A stretch of DNA of 61,277 bases. It comes from CAYUMU01 sp964445985 (GTDB lineage: Bacteria > Planctomycetota > Planctomycetia > Pirellulales > S012-138). The DNA is taken from NCBI GenBank assembly GCA_964445985.1, contig CAYUMU010000033.1, positions 1 to 61,277 on the forward strand, given 5' to 3'. The notes beneath the pieces are model-generated. The model saw only the letters and a program-made list of their open reading frames with translations. It did not search any database and was not told the origin of the DNA. This document shows positions 18,484 to 26,720 of this stretch, in pieces (the stretch's first letter is position 1; each line of letters begins with the position of its first letter). The position numbers and the translations under genes were made by a program.

Positions 18484-18517
18484 CCACATTGATCCACATA
18501 TGGATTGCACGAAAAAC

Positions 18518-18550
18518 AAAGTCGCCTTTCGCTCCGCGAAAGGCGACTTT
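18518..18550. repeat. Perfect 15-bp-stem palindrome of the dispersed repeat family
   Basis: AAAGTCGCCTTTCGC-TCC-GCGAAAGGCGACTTT is a perfect inverted repeat with a 3-base loop, preceded by TGGATTGCACGAAAAAC. It shares its core and flank with the element at 4481-4548. It lies 35 bases after the stop of one sulfatase and about 45 before the start of the next, so it could act as a terminator or a transcript-processing site. Confidence 0.8.
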
Positions 18551-18595
18551 GCCAGAAAATGATTCTTCATGGGTTCCTATTCAGGCAGTTCCAGC

Positions 18596-20143
18596 ATGAG
18601 CATGCCCCGCTATATTTTGACGGTATTGATAGCCACGATCTCTCTGGGCGCTTCCCTCGTGAAGGCGGCCGACAATCCGCCGCCGAACATTGTGGTGATG
18701 CTCGTCGACGACATGGGCGTGATGGATACCTCCGTGCCATTTCTGACAGATAAAGCTGGCCAGCCGCGGCGCTATCCGCTGAATGAATACTATCGCACGC
18801 CCAATATGGAACGGTTGGCCGAGCAAGGCATTCGGTTCAATAACTTCTGTGCGATGAGTGTCTGTTCGCCGACGCGCGTCTCCATTATGACAGGCCAGAA
18901 TGCCGCCCGGCATCGCACCACCAATTGGATCAATCCCGATAAGGACAACGCCGGCCCTCAGGGTCCGCCCGCTTGGAATTGGCAAGGTCTGAAGCAGGGC
19001 GACACCACCTTGCCCCGCTTGCTGCAATCCGCCGGCTATCACGCCATTCACGTCGGCAAGGGCCACTTTGGCGCCCGCGAATACCCCGGCGCCGAGCCGC
19101 TGAACTTGGGCTTTGACGTCAACGTGGCGGGGGCCTCGTTCGGCGCGCCCGGCAGCTACCACGGCCGCGAAAACTTTGGCCAGGGCGGCAAACGCGCCAA
19201 GCACGCCGTGCCGCATCTCGAAAAATATCACGGCCAAGAGATCTTCCTGACCGAAGCCCTGACGATCGAAGCCAATCGCCACGTGACCGACGCGGTACAG
19301 GCCCAGCAACCGTTCTTTCTTTATTTTGCCCAATATGCGGTGCATGCCCCCTTCCAGTCGGACCCGCGGTTTGCGGCCCACTACGAAAAGTCGGGCAAGC
19401 CGGAACCGGCCCAAGCGTTTGCCACCTTGATCGAAGGCATGGACAAATCGCTGGGCGACGTGCTCGATCACTTGGAAACACTCGGAGTCGCCGAGAATAC
19501 GCTGGTTTTTTTCCTGGGCGACAATGGCAGCGATGCCCCGCTGGGTCACGAACACGAAGTCGCCTGCGCCGCCCCGCTCCGCGGCAAGAAAGGCGCTCAC
19601 TACGAAGGCGGCATGCGGGTGCCGTTCATCGCGGCCTGGGCCAAGGCCAACCCCGGCAATCCGCATCAACAGCAACTACCGATTCCCGCCGGCGCCATCC
19701 AGCCGCAGGTGGCCTCGGTTTGCGATCTGTTTCCCACCATTCTGAGCATCACCCGGATTGCCGCGCCGGCAGCACATACCGTTGACGGGGCTCCCTTGCA
19801 AACATTGCTGCAGGGCAAGCCCGACACGGCGCGTCCCCCAACGTTCCTCATGCACTATCCGCACGCCCCTCACCGCACCAACTATTTCACCACCTATCGC
19901 GACGGCGATTGGAAAGTGATCTATCACTATTTCCCAACCTCAGTATCGGGCGGGTCACACTATCAACTGTTCAACCTGAAACACGATCCCTTTGAACAAC
20001 AAGACCTCGCCGCCGCTCAGCCCGCCGAACTGCGCCGCCTGATGTCGTCCCTGATCAGGTCGCTCGAAACTCATCAGGCCGTTTACCCGGTGGAAAAAGA
20101 CGGCGCTGAGCCTGCTGTTCCCCAATTGCCCCCGGTACAATAG
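18596..20143 (+). CDS. Secreted arylsulfatase (C-S-P-T-R)
   Basis: A 515-residue sulfatase. A signal peptide (MPRYILTVLIATISLGASLV) precedes NIVVMLVDDMGVMDTSVPF with Asp 38-39. The activation motif is CSPTR with Cys 90, with Thr in the fourth place instead of the more common Ser, then VSIMTGQNAARHRTTNWI. VGKGHFG and LVFFLGDNGSDAP carry the remaining active-site residues; YGKG-type variants in place of GKWH occur in this subgroup. In-frame ATGs at 18569, 18596 and 18602 all lack a strong ribosome-binding site. The plus-strand neighbours are also sulfatases. Confidence 0.9.
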   Translation: MSMPRYILTVLIATISLGASLVKAADNPPPNIVVMLVDDMGVMDTSVPFLTDKAGQPRRYPLNEYYRTPNMERLAEQGIRFNNFCAMSVCSPTRVSIMTGQNAARHRTTNWINPDKDNAGPQGPPAWNWQGLKQGDTTLPRLLQSAGYHAIHVGKGHFGAREYPGAEPLNLGFDVNVAGASFGAPGSYHGRENFGQGGKRAKHAVPHLEKYHGQEIFLTEALTIEANRHVTDAVQAQQPFFLYFAQYAVHAPFQSDPRFAAHYEKSGKPEPAQAFATLIEGMDKSLGDVLDHLETLGVAENTLVFFLGDNGSDAPLGHEHEVACAAPLRGKKGAHYEGGMRVPFIAAWAKANPGNPHQQQLPIPAGAIQPQVASVCDLFPTILSITRIAAPAAHTVDGAPLQTLLQGKPDTARPPTFLMHYPHAPHRTNYFTTYRDGDWKVIYHYFPTSVSGGSHYQLFNLKHDPFEQQDLAAAQPAELRRLMSSLIRSLETHQAVYPVEKDGAEPAVPQLPPVQ

Positions 20144-20191
20144 CCGTGACCAATGTCGATCGCATGCCTTCCTTGGCCGTTAATCCGCACC

Positions 20192-21658
20192 ATGATCATT
20201 CACTATCGAATCGTTCAGTCGCTTGCGCTGAAGTTGCTGTGCTTGGGGTTGGCCAGTAGCGTCGGGCCGCGCCTGCAGGCTGAGGATAACAAGCAGCCCA
20301 ACGTGCTGTTTATCATTGCCGACGATCTCACGGCCAACGCCCTGGGTTGCTATGGCAATCCGGTTTGCCAAACGCCCAATCTCGATCGGCTGGCAGCCAA
20401 AGGTATCCGTTTCACACGCGCTTTCTGCAATGCCACGTATTGCGGTCCTTCGCGGGCTTCGTTCCTTTCGGGATATTACCCGCATGCCACCGGAGTGCTG
20501 GGCTACACCAGCCCTCGGCCGGCGATCGGCAATCGCGAAACCTGGCCGCAGCATTTCAAGAATGCCGGCTATTACACCGCGCGGGTCAGCAAGATTTATC
20601 ACATGGGCGTGCCGGGCGGTATTGAGGACGGTGGCGACGGCGCCGACGATCCCGCCTCATGGACCGAACGCTTCAATAGCCCCGGCCCCGAGTGGAAGGC
20701 GCCCGGCGACGGTGAAACGCTCGAAGGCAATCCCGATGGCAAGAAACCGGTGGTCGGCGGCAATACGTTCGTCGTCGTCGAGGCCGATGGCGATGACCTG
20801 GTTCACTCCGATGGCAAAACCGCGGCCAAAGCCGTGGAGCTCATCCAGCGGCACGCTGGCAAACCATTCTTTCTGGCCGTGGGGTTTGTGCGGCCCCATG
20901 TGCCCTTTGTGGCGCCGCGGTCTTATTTCACGCCCTACCTGCCGTACGACAAACTGCAATTGCCCCCCAAGTTGGCAGGCGATTGGGACGATATCCCCAA
21001 GCCGGGCATCAACTATAAAACCAGCCTGAATATGAAAATGGATGTTCGCCGGCAGCGGAAGGCCGTCGGCGGATACTATGCGGCCGTTTCCTATATGGAC
21101 GCCCAGGTAGGCAAGGTGCTCGCTGCGCTGGAAAAGTCGGGCCAGGCAGACAACACCATTGTGATCTTCACCAGCGATCACGGTTATCATCTGGGCGAAC
21201 ACGATTTCTGGGCCAAGGTGAGCCTGCGAGACGAATCGTCGATGGTGCCGCTCATCATCAAAGCCCCGGGCAAGAAGCCGGCGGTCTGCCATTCGCTGGT
21301 CGAACTCATTGACCTGTACCCCAGCATTTCCCAGCTCTGTCAACTTGAGGTTCCGGAGCGGATTCAAGGCCAAGATATCTCGCCTTTGCTCGACGATCCC
21401 ACCCGTTCCGTTCGAGAAGCGGCATTTTGCGTGGCGCCGTCGCGCCAGGGATTCTTGCTGCGCGAAGACCGCTGGGCCTGCATTCAATATGGCGAAGACG
21501 GCGCCGGCGGAATGGAACTTTTTGATACGGCCAGCGATCCGCATCAATACACCAACCTGGCTCGGAGCGAAGAACACGCGCCGGTGGTCAAACGCTTCCA
21601 GGCTCTCTTCGCGGCCAAACTCCAGGCCCTTCGCGATCACGATCTCTCAGACAAATAA
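20192..21658 (+). CDS. Secreted iduronate-2-sulfatase-like sulfatase (C-G-P-S-R)
   Basis: A 488-residue sulfatase with a signal peptide to about residue 30. QPNVLFIIADDLTANALGCYG has Asp 44-45, and the activation motif CGPSR has Cys 84. FFLAVGFVRPHVPFVAP and NTIVIFTSDHGYHLGEHDFW match the iduronate-2-sulfatase-like subgroup and resemble the minus-strand enzyme at 10791. It starts 48 bases after the previous sulfatase stop, so the two are probably one transcript. The ATG at 20192 begins a normal signal peptide; an ATG at 20153 is less likely. Confidence 0.92.
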   Translation: MIIHYRIVQSLALKLLCLGLASSVGPRLQAEDNKQPNVLFIIADDLTANALGCYGNPVCQTPNLDRLAAKGIRFTRAFCNATYCGPSRASFLSGYYPHATGVLGYTSPRPAIGNRETWPQHFKNAGYYTARVSKIYHMGVPGGIEDGGDGADDPASWTERFNSPGPEWKAPGDGETLEGNPDGKKPVVGGNTFVVVEADGDDLVHSDGKTAAKAVELIQRHAGKPFFLAVGFVRPHVPFVAPRSYFTPYLPYDKLQLPPKLAGDWDDIPKPGINYKTSLNMKMDVRRQRKAVGGYYAAVSYMDAQVGKVLAALEKSGQADNTIVIFTSDHGYHLGEHDFWAKVSLRDESSMVPLIIKAPGKKPAVCHSLVELIDLYPSISQLCQLEVPERIQGQDISPLLDDPTRSVREAAFCVAPSRQGFLLREDRWACIQYGEDGAGGMELFDTASDPHQYTNLARSEEHAPVVKRFQALFAAKLQALRDHDLSDK

Positions 21659-21692
21659 CACTCATTAAATTTCGCTCAAGGCGGTCTCTCTC

Positions 21693-21885
21693 ATGTTTTC
21701 AAAATTCTATATCTGGATTCACCAGCCACGGCAGGGTTATTTGCCGGCGTGGGTCATGCTCACGCTCGCGAGCGCCATGCTCGGCGCTGCTCCTCAACCT
21801 GCCCAGGCCCAAGCAGAACCAAGGTGAGCCAAAGCAAGCCCAACCTCAGAAAACCCAACCCAAGCAAGCTGCCAATCAGCCCTAG
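21693..21885 (+). pseudogene. Small secreted Gln/Pro-rich protein, apparently frameshifted
   Basis: The ATG at 21693 opens a 44-residue frame that looks like a signal peptide (WVMLTLASAMLGAAPQPAQA) and stops at TGA 21825-21827 just after QAEPR. The next frame continues in the same low-complexity style from 21823 (GEPKQAQPQKTQPKQAANQP) to TAG at 21885. The matched composition on both sides suggests one protein of about 63 residues broken by a 1-base change, either real or a sequencing error. The 44-residue product alone remains possible. No family is recognised. It lies between a sulfatase and an esterase. Confidence 0.4.
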
Positions 21886-21962
21886 TCCGTTGGGCAGCAG
21901 CTAGCAACATTCCCCCCAACTTCCTTCGACCTATTCGTCGCGACCCTCGGGATATTGATCCA

Positions 21963-23222
21963 ATGAAAGCCTGTAATATCGTGATCAAGTTTAACATGTT
22001 GCGTGGCGCACTGTGCGCGGCTGCCGCGTGCCTCGCCGCGTTTGGTGGCCTCGCCGCCATGCCAGCCGTGGCCGCGGAAGCTCCCTCTCCGCAGCAGCGT
22101 TACCTCTGGCCCGAGGGCGCTCCCCAGGCCATGGGCGAGAAAGACGCCGACAAGCCGCTGATGTTCGTCTACTTGCCCAGCCAGGAACAGGCGACCGGCG
22201 CTGCCGTGATTGTTTGTCCTGGCGGTGGTTACGGCGGCCATGCCATGGATCACGAAGGCGTGCAGGTGGCTCGTTTCCTGAACGACATTGGCGTGGCGGC
22301 GTTCGTGCTTCGCTATCGCCTCAGCCCCTACCGTCATCCCGTTCCCCTCATGGATGCCCAACGAGCCATCCAACTGGTGCGATCCGATGCGAAAAAATAT
22401 GGCGTCGATCCCAATCGCATTGGCGTCATGGGCTTTTCGGCCGGCGGACACCTGGCCAGCACCGCCGGCACTCATTATGTGCCTGGCGATCCCGAGGCCA
22501 AAGATCCCGCGGCCCGAGTCAGTTCGCGTCCCGATTTCATGGTGCTCTGTTATGCGGTGATTAGCTTCACCGAAAAGTTTCAGCACGGCGGCTCGCGTCG
22601 AAATCTGTTGGGCGAAAAAGCCGATGATCCGGCCCTGATGGAAAACCTTTCCAACGAGAAGCAGGTCACCAAAGACACGCCCCCCACGTTCCTGTTCCAT
22701 ACCAACGAAGATAGCGGAGTTCCGCCCGAGAATAGCGTGGTGTTCTACCTGGCGCTGCGCAAGCACGGCATCCCTGCCGAACTGCACATTTACGCCAAGG
22801 GTCCGCACGGCGTCGGCCTGATGCCAGGCGACCCGGTGCTCTCTTCCTGGAGCAAGCGGCTCGCCGATTGGCTCTCGGTGTCGGGCTTCCTTTCCAACGG
22901 TGCGCGGATGCCCGTCCAGGGCAAAGTCAGCATCGATGGGCAGCCGCTTTCCTATGGCACCATTGCCTTCATCCCGCTTGCCGGACCCGGCAAAGCCACG
23001 GCCGTGGCCCGCGTGCGCAATGGCGAATTCCAACTGGACGACAAGACCGGCCCCGAGGTCGGCGAATGCCAGGTGCTCATCACCTGCATGTCGAAGAGCG
23101 TGATCAACATGGTCCCCACCATTTCCAAAGAACTACGCTTTGGCGAACAAGGACAGCTCAAGGCCGAGATTAGCGATGGCAAGAATACGCTGAACTTCAA
23201 TCTGAAATCGGATCGAGAGTAG
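21963..23222 (+). CDS. Secreted alpha/beta-hydrolase esterase with C-terminal beta domain
   Basis: A 419-residue protein with a signal peptide to about residue 40 (AMPAVAAEA). The alpha/beta-hydrolase domain (45-310) has AAVIVCPGGGYGGHAMDHEG as oxyanion region, GFSAGG with the nucleophile Ser, the Asp of HTNEDSGVP and the His of KGPHGVGL as triad. This resembles BD-FAE/acetyl-xylan-esterase-like enzymes. Residues 318-419 form a separate beta domain (VQGKVSIDGQPLSYGTIAFI) of the type planctomycetes carry as small lipoprotein-like carboxypeptidase-regulatory-like proteins. The fusion is unusual to me. Position after three sulfatases suggests deacylation of the same glycan. Confidence 0.85.
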   Translation: MKACNIVIKFNMLRGALCAAAACLAAFGGLAAMPAVAAEAPSPQQRYLWPEGAPQAMGEKDADKPLMFVYLPSQEQATGAAVIVCPGGGYGGHAMDHEGVQVARFLNDIGVAAFVLRYRLSPYRHPVPLMDAQRAIQLVRSDAKKYGVDPNRIGVMGFSAGGHLASTAGTHYVPGDPEAKDPAARVSSRPDFMVLCYAVISFTEKFQHGGSRRNLLGEKADDPALMENLSNEKQVTKDTPPTFLFHTNEDSGVPPENSVVFYLALRKHGIPAELHIYAKGPHGVGLMPGDPVLSSWSKRLADWLSVSGFLSNGARMPVQGKVSIDGQPLSYGTIAFIPLAGPGKATAVARVRNGEFQLDDKTGPEVGECQVLITCMSKSVINMVPTISKELRFGEQGQLKAEISDGKNTLNFNLKSDRE

Positions 23223-23246
23223 CGGGAACTCAGCGGGAACTTGAGG

Positions 23247-23480
23247 TTATTGTCCGCATGTATATTCCTGCTCCAACGATCGCAGTCTTTGAAGTACCTC
23301 GTCGGTACTGAACCACGGTCCTTGCGATTCATGGCGGCGTTGCGCCTCTTCGATTTCAGCGGCGTTAAATGGCAAAGTCACCAAGCCAACCAAGTTGCCG
23401 TATTGGTCACAGAGCAAGACCTGATCCGTGGCATTTAGCACGGTGCGTAGCTGATCGTCGGTTAGCACGAGTTGAGTCAT
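23247..23480 (-). CDS. Small hypothetical protein
   Basis: A 77-residue protein beginning MTQLVLTDDQLRTVLNATDQ. A short beta-rich segment (VLLCDQYGNLVGLVTL) is followed by an acidic, charged helix (AEIEEAQRRHES, STDEVLQRLRSLEQE). The pattern resembles small antitoxin-like or regulatory proteins of planctomycetes, but no toxin lies beside it. The frame extends upstream to 23621; the ATG at 23480 is preferred because the upstream part is basic and looks unlike the rest. It converges with the esterase, 24 bases between stops. No function is assigned. Confidence 0.55.
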   Translation of the reverse strand: MTQLVLTDDQLRTVLNATDQVLLCDQYGNLVGLVTLPFNAAEIEEAQRRHESQGPWFSTDEVLQRLRSLEQEYTCGQ

Positions 23481-23628
23481 CTTTGGCACAATGGGTTGGG
23501 AGCCTCGCCCGAATTGATTATAGCCATGGAACGAAAGCCGCGACATAGCGTTGCCGCGGCGGGTAATAACCATGGACCCATCCAGCAACGCCCTGCGTTT
23601 GTGGCAAGACTTTCCGCGCATGATGAGC

Positions 23629-24717
23629 TTACACGTAAGCCGAATCCATCTTCAAACCGCTCCGGTCTTCCGCGGCGCAGGCCGCGGCCGTTTGGGCCAG
23701 GGCGTTGCAGGCCGTGTCGACTTGCTCGCCGTTGACGTCCAGGTGCGTCACGGCTCGCACTAACTGGGGACCGAAGGGAATCATGCCCACCCCGCGTTCG
23801 TTCAACCGATTGCAGAAGTGCGCCGATGTTCCCAGTTGGGGCGAGACTTCAAACACCACAATGTTGGTATCCACGCGCTCCGGCTTGAGCGTCAGTCCTT
23901 CGATATGGCGAATGGCCCCGGCCAGTCGCTGGGCATGTTCATGGTCTTCGGCCAGTCGATCCACGTGGTGGCGAATGGCATACAGGGCTCCCGAGGCAAT
24001 CACGCCGGCCTGCCGCATGCCGCCGCCGAATAGCTTGCGGTGTCGCCGCGCCGCGGCGATCAAGTGCGTTGGCCCGATCAGGGCCGAGCCCACGGGAGCT
24101 CCCAGGCCCTTGCTAAAGCATACGCTCACGGTATCAAACAGCGCCGCCCATTGGTCGGCCGCAATCCCGCTGGCCACCACGGCGTTGAACAGCCGGGCCC
24201 CGTCCAGGTGCGTGGCCAGTCCATTACCCCGGGCCCAATCGGTAATCGCTTTCACGCCGTCGTGGCTTAGCACTCGCCCGCCGCCCCGGTTATGCGTGTT
24301 TTCCAGGCAGACCAGTCGCGTGCGAACCAAATGCTCGTTCTCGGCCCGAATCAATCCTTGCAGTTGCTCCCATTGCAATTCGCCAAACTCGCCCTCCACC
24401 GGCCGCACGGCCACGCCACTCAGTTGCGCGTAGCCTCCTTGTTCGTAGTTGTAAACGTGACAGCCGGCCTCGCATAAGATCTCGTCGCCCGGCTGGCAAT
24501 GCACGCGCACGGCAATCTGGTTCGACATCGTGCCCGAGGGCACAAACAGCGCCGCTTCTTTGCCCAGCCGCTCGGCAATTTCCACCTGCAGCGCGTTCAC
24601 CGAGGGATCGTCCTGGAACACGTCGTCGCCCACTTCGGCCGCCGCCATGCATGCTCGCATCGCGGCGGTGGGTCGAGTGACCGTATCGCTTCGCAGATCA
24701 ATCGGCGGAACAGCCAC
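23629..24717 (-). CDS. ltaE: Low-specificity L-threonine aldolase
   Basis: A 362-residue PLP fold-type I enzyme. IDLRSDTVTRPT is the typical N-terminus; EVGDDVFQDDPSVNALQ, HVYNYEQGG, LENTHNRGGG, THLDGARLFNA with the PLP-binding Asp, and VCFSKGLGAPVGS with the Schiff-base Lys (about 203) identify the aldolase family. It cleaves L-threonine and L-allo-threonine to glycine and acetaldehyde. The GTG at 24717 is preferred: GGAG lies 8 bases upstream, whereas the TTG at 24732 overlaps that site. The flanking genes do not share its pathway. Confidence 0.9.
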   Translation of the reverse strand: MAVPPIDLRSDTVTRPTAAMRACMAAAEVGDDVFQDDPSVNALQVEIAERLGKEAALFVPSGTMSNQIAVRVHCQPGDEILCEAGCHVYNYEQGGYAQLSGVAVRPVEGEFGELQWEQLQGLIRAENEHLVRTRLVCLENTHNRGGGRVLSHDGVKAITDWARGNGLATHLDGARLFNAVVASGIAADQWAALFDTVSVCFSKGLGAPVGSALIGPTHLIAAARRHRKLFGGGMRQAGVIASGALYAIRHHVDRLAEDHEHAQRLAGAIRHIEGLTLKPERVDTNIVVFEVSPQLGTSAHFCNRLNERGVGMIPFGPQLVRAVTHLDVNGEQVDTACNALAQTAAACAAEDRSGLKMDSAYV

Positions 24718-24791
24718 GGCGTAAAACTCCAAGAGCAGAAATCAGGAGAGTGAACACAGGCGCCCAGACACTTGGCGCCGCGTTATATCAA

Positions 24792-24824
24792 CGTTTAAGG
24801 CCGGCTTCCTGCCGGCCTTAAACG
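24792..24824. terminator. 14-bp-stem hairpin downstream of the HU gene
   Basis: CGTTTAAGGCCGGC-TTCCT-GCCGGCCTTAAACG is a perfect inverted repeat with a 5-base loop. It lies about 110 bases after the HU stop and 75 bases before the threonine aldolase start, both on the minus strand. No T-run follows, so it may be a terminator, a processing site or an operator. Confidence 0.55.
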
Positions 24825-24932
24825 CGTTGGCGCCTTCAAGGAAGAGGAAGGCAATTCAGCATGGTTTCGCGCCGCGCGAACCTGCTCCCGACGCACATCG
24901 TGTGCCCCATCGGCAGGCTCGCTGGCAGAATC

Positions 24933-25256
24933 TTAGACCATTTCCTTGAGCGACTTCAGCGGGCTCACCTTCACGGTGGTGCTCGCCTTCTTAGCCGGGA
25001 TATCGCGAAGTTGTCCCAGCACCATCACGCCCTTGCGAGCGGGCTTGGCGGGCACGTCTTTGCGCTTGATCTTGCACAAACCAGGAACGGTAAAGGTCCC
25101 AGGACCCTTCTTGCCGACGCTGCGTTTGATCTCATCGACCAAAGCATCGAAGACGGCTTGAACGTCCTTCTTGGTTAGCTCGGTCTTCTCGGCAATGTTC
25201 GCGATGATCTGGCTCTTGGTGAGCGGCTTCTCAGGTGCGGATGCGGCCTTGGCCAT
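24933..25256 (-). CDS. HU/IHF-family DNA-binding protein
   Basis: A 107-residue protein. A short Ala/Lys/Pro leader precedes the HU fold: PLTKSQIIANIAEKTELTKKDVQAVFDAL is the helical dimer body, KKGPGTFTVPGLCKI the first strands, and KRKDVPAKPARKGVMVL the DNA-binding arm, with divergence from the classical RNPxT tip (KPARKG). Such proteins bend and compact DNA as dimers. AAGGAGGGCG lies about 10 bases before the ATG at 25256, settling the start. The 539-base upstream stretch holds a possible mobile-repeat remnant (25439-25521). Confidence 0.88.
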   Translation of the reverse strand: MAKAASAPEKPLTKSQIIANIAEKTELTKKDVQAVFDALVDEIKRSVGKKGPGTFTVPGLCKIKRKDVPAKPARKGVMVLGQLRDIPAKKASTTVKVSPLKSLKEMV

Positions 25257-25438
25257 AGTGGCATCGCCCTCCTTGTAATGGGACTCTTCTAGGAATGGTT
25301 TACCGGCGCGCATGAATTTCGTGCAGCCCCACCGCCATGGGAAATTCCAACAAGCAACGTCTGCTTGCCAGGCGAATCCAATTGCCGAGGGCTGTGCGAA
25401 CGACATACGTCGCCCGTCCGTATTGGCGGAGATTTAAT

Positions 25439-25521
25439 GGTCAGACGGTAAAAAAACAAGCATCAAAACGCCAGAATGCCCTAAAAACGGCTAAAAAACA
25501 CCATTTGGCAAGGTTCTGACC
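25439..25521. repeat. Possible REP/MITE-like remnant with GGTCAGA ends
   Basis: GGTCAGA at 25439-25445 and its complement TCTGACC at 25515-25521 bound a 69-base A/T-rich interior with two similar runs (CTAAAAACGG, CTAAAAAACA). Read on the minus strand the right end is TTTGGGGTCAGAACC, a motif I associate with small dispersed elements near Y1 transposases in some genomes. No transposase lies nearby. The rest of the gap between the HU gene and upp shows only a ribosome-binding site. Confidence 0.35.
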
Positions 25522-25795
25522 CCAAATACTCGGTTCCGCCGGCCTCAAATGCCCTCCCTCGGCGGCAGCGCGGCGCGCCCCGCGGCCGCCCATTCGGCTC
25601 GGCGATCGCCGCTCGGCAGGGGTTCTCCCGCACCCTGGTCGCAGGCGCCGCGACGAGCTCCCAACCGTGGATCCGAACACGAGGATCGGAAGACGTCCGC
25701 TCATGGCAACCGGCATCTGCTACACTCCATCAAACGCCATGTTGATCCAACTCGGTCGCCCCCCGGTTGAAACTTGGGAAGGAGGTCGCCCCGCC

Positions 25796-26416
25796 ATGCC
25801 GGTTACCAAAGTTTGCCATCCGCTCCTGGAGCACTCGCTCGGCATGCTTCGCGATGTTCGCACGGGCGCCGCCGAGTTTCGCCAGCATGCCGCGCTCGTG
25901 TCACGCATCTTGCTGATCGAAGCCACCACTCGACTCTCGCTCGCCGAGCAGCCCATCGAAACGCCGCTCACGGCGATGAAGGCCCGCCGCCTGGCCGACG
26001 AGGTGGTATTTGTGCCCGTGCTCCGCGCCGGCCTGGCCATGTTGCTGGCGGCCCAAGATTTCTTTCCCAACGCCGGGGTAGGCTTCATCGGCCTTGAACG
26101 CGACGAGCACACCGCGCAAGCGCGCGGCTACTACCAAAAGCTCCCCAAGCTTTCGGCCGCCCATCAGGTGTTTGTGCTCGATCCCATGTTGGCCACCGGC
26201 GGCTCCATCGCCGCCACGGTCGAGGCCCTGCAAACTGCCGGGGCCAAGCACTACACCCTCGTTTGCGTGGTCGCCGCCCCCGAAGGCATCGCCATGGTTC
26301 AAGAGCGGTTCCCCGGAGTGGAGATTGTTACCGGAGCCATCGATCGTCACCTCAACGAGCACAAGTTCATCGTGCCAGGGCTGGGCGACTTCGGCGATCG
26401 CTACTTTGGCACTTAA
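25796..26416 (+). CDS. upp: Uracil phosphoribosyltransferase
   Basis: A 206-residue protein matching the usual length of about 208. HPLLEHSLGMLRD is the family N-terminus. VVFVPVLRAGLAMLL, VGFIGLERDEHTAQARGYYQKLP and the PRPP loop VLDPMLATGGSIAATV are all present, ending GLGDFGDRYFGT as in bacterial UPRT. It salvages uracil to UMP using PRPP in the cytoplasm. The ATG at 25796 has GGAGG 10 bases upstream; earlier in-frame ATGs lack one. A GC hairpin follows at 26421. Confidence 0.95.
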   Translation: MPVTKVCHPLLEHSLGMLRDVRTGAAEFRQHAALVSRILLIEATTRLSLAEQPIETPLTAMKARRLADEVVFVPVLRAGLAMLLAAQDFFPNAGVGFIGLERDEHTAQARGYYQKLPKLSAAHQVFVLDPMLATGGSIAATVEALQTAGAKHYTLVCVVAAPEGIAMVQERFPGVEIVTGAIDRHLNEHKFIVPGLGDFGDRYFGT

Positions 26417-26420
26417 GGGC

Positions 26421-26456
26421 GGGCGGGGCGGATATCGACCAAATACTTCCCCGCCC
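26421..26456 (+). terminator. Hairpin after upp
   Basis: GGGCGGGG at 26421-26428 pairs with CCCCGCCC at 26449-26456 across a 20-base loop, four bases after the upp stop. There is no T-run. The rest of the gap to 26720 contains TACAAT at 26601, a possible -10 with a poor -35, and otherwise nothing recognised. Confidence 0.45.
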
Positions 26457-26720
26457 TGATTGCCCTTCGGCATCCCGACGTCAGACCCTGAGCAGGCCCT
26501 AGCGGGCGGGCGTCCCCGGCACTTGGTTCGTGCTGGCAGACAACGCAACCCGCTCGCTCAAAATCCATCGTTCTCCGCCGCATTTTCCTCACAAATCAGC
26601 TACAATGGTCCCCGGCGTTGCCTGCCTCCCCGGCAGCGCTGTTTATCAGCCGATGACAGCCCACCTGGTACAGAGCTTGTGCGGATTTCTTGGCTCTTAC
26701 CAGCTTCACGGATTATCGCC

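Noticed and set aside
18505..18753. Short protein beginning MHEKQSRLSLRERR
   Set aside because: It is a translation of the dispersed palindrome at 18518-18550.
25337..25519. 60-codon basic plus-strand frame upstream of upp
   Set aside because: It crosses the suspected repeat remnant and the HU leader, and has no ribosome-binding site.
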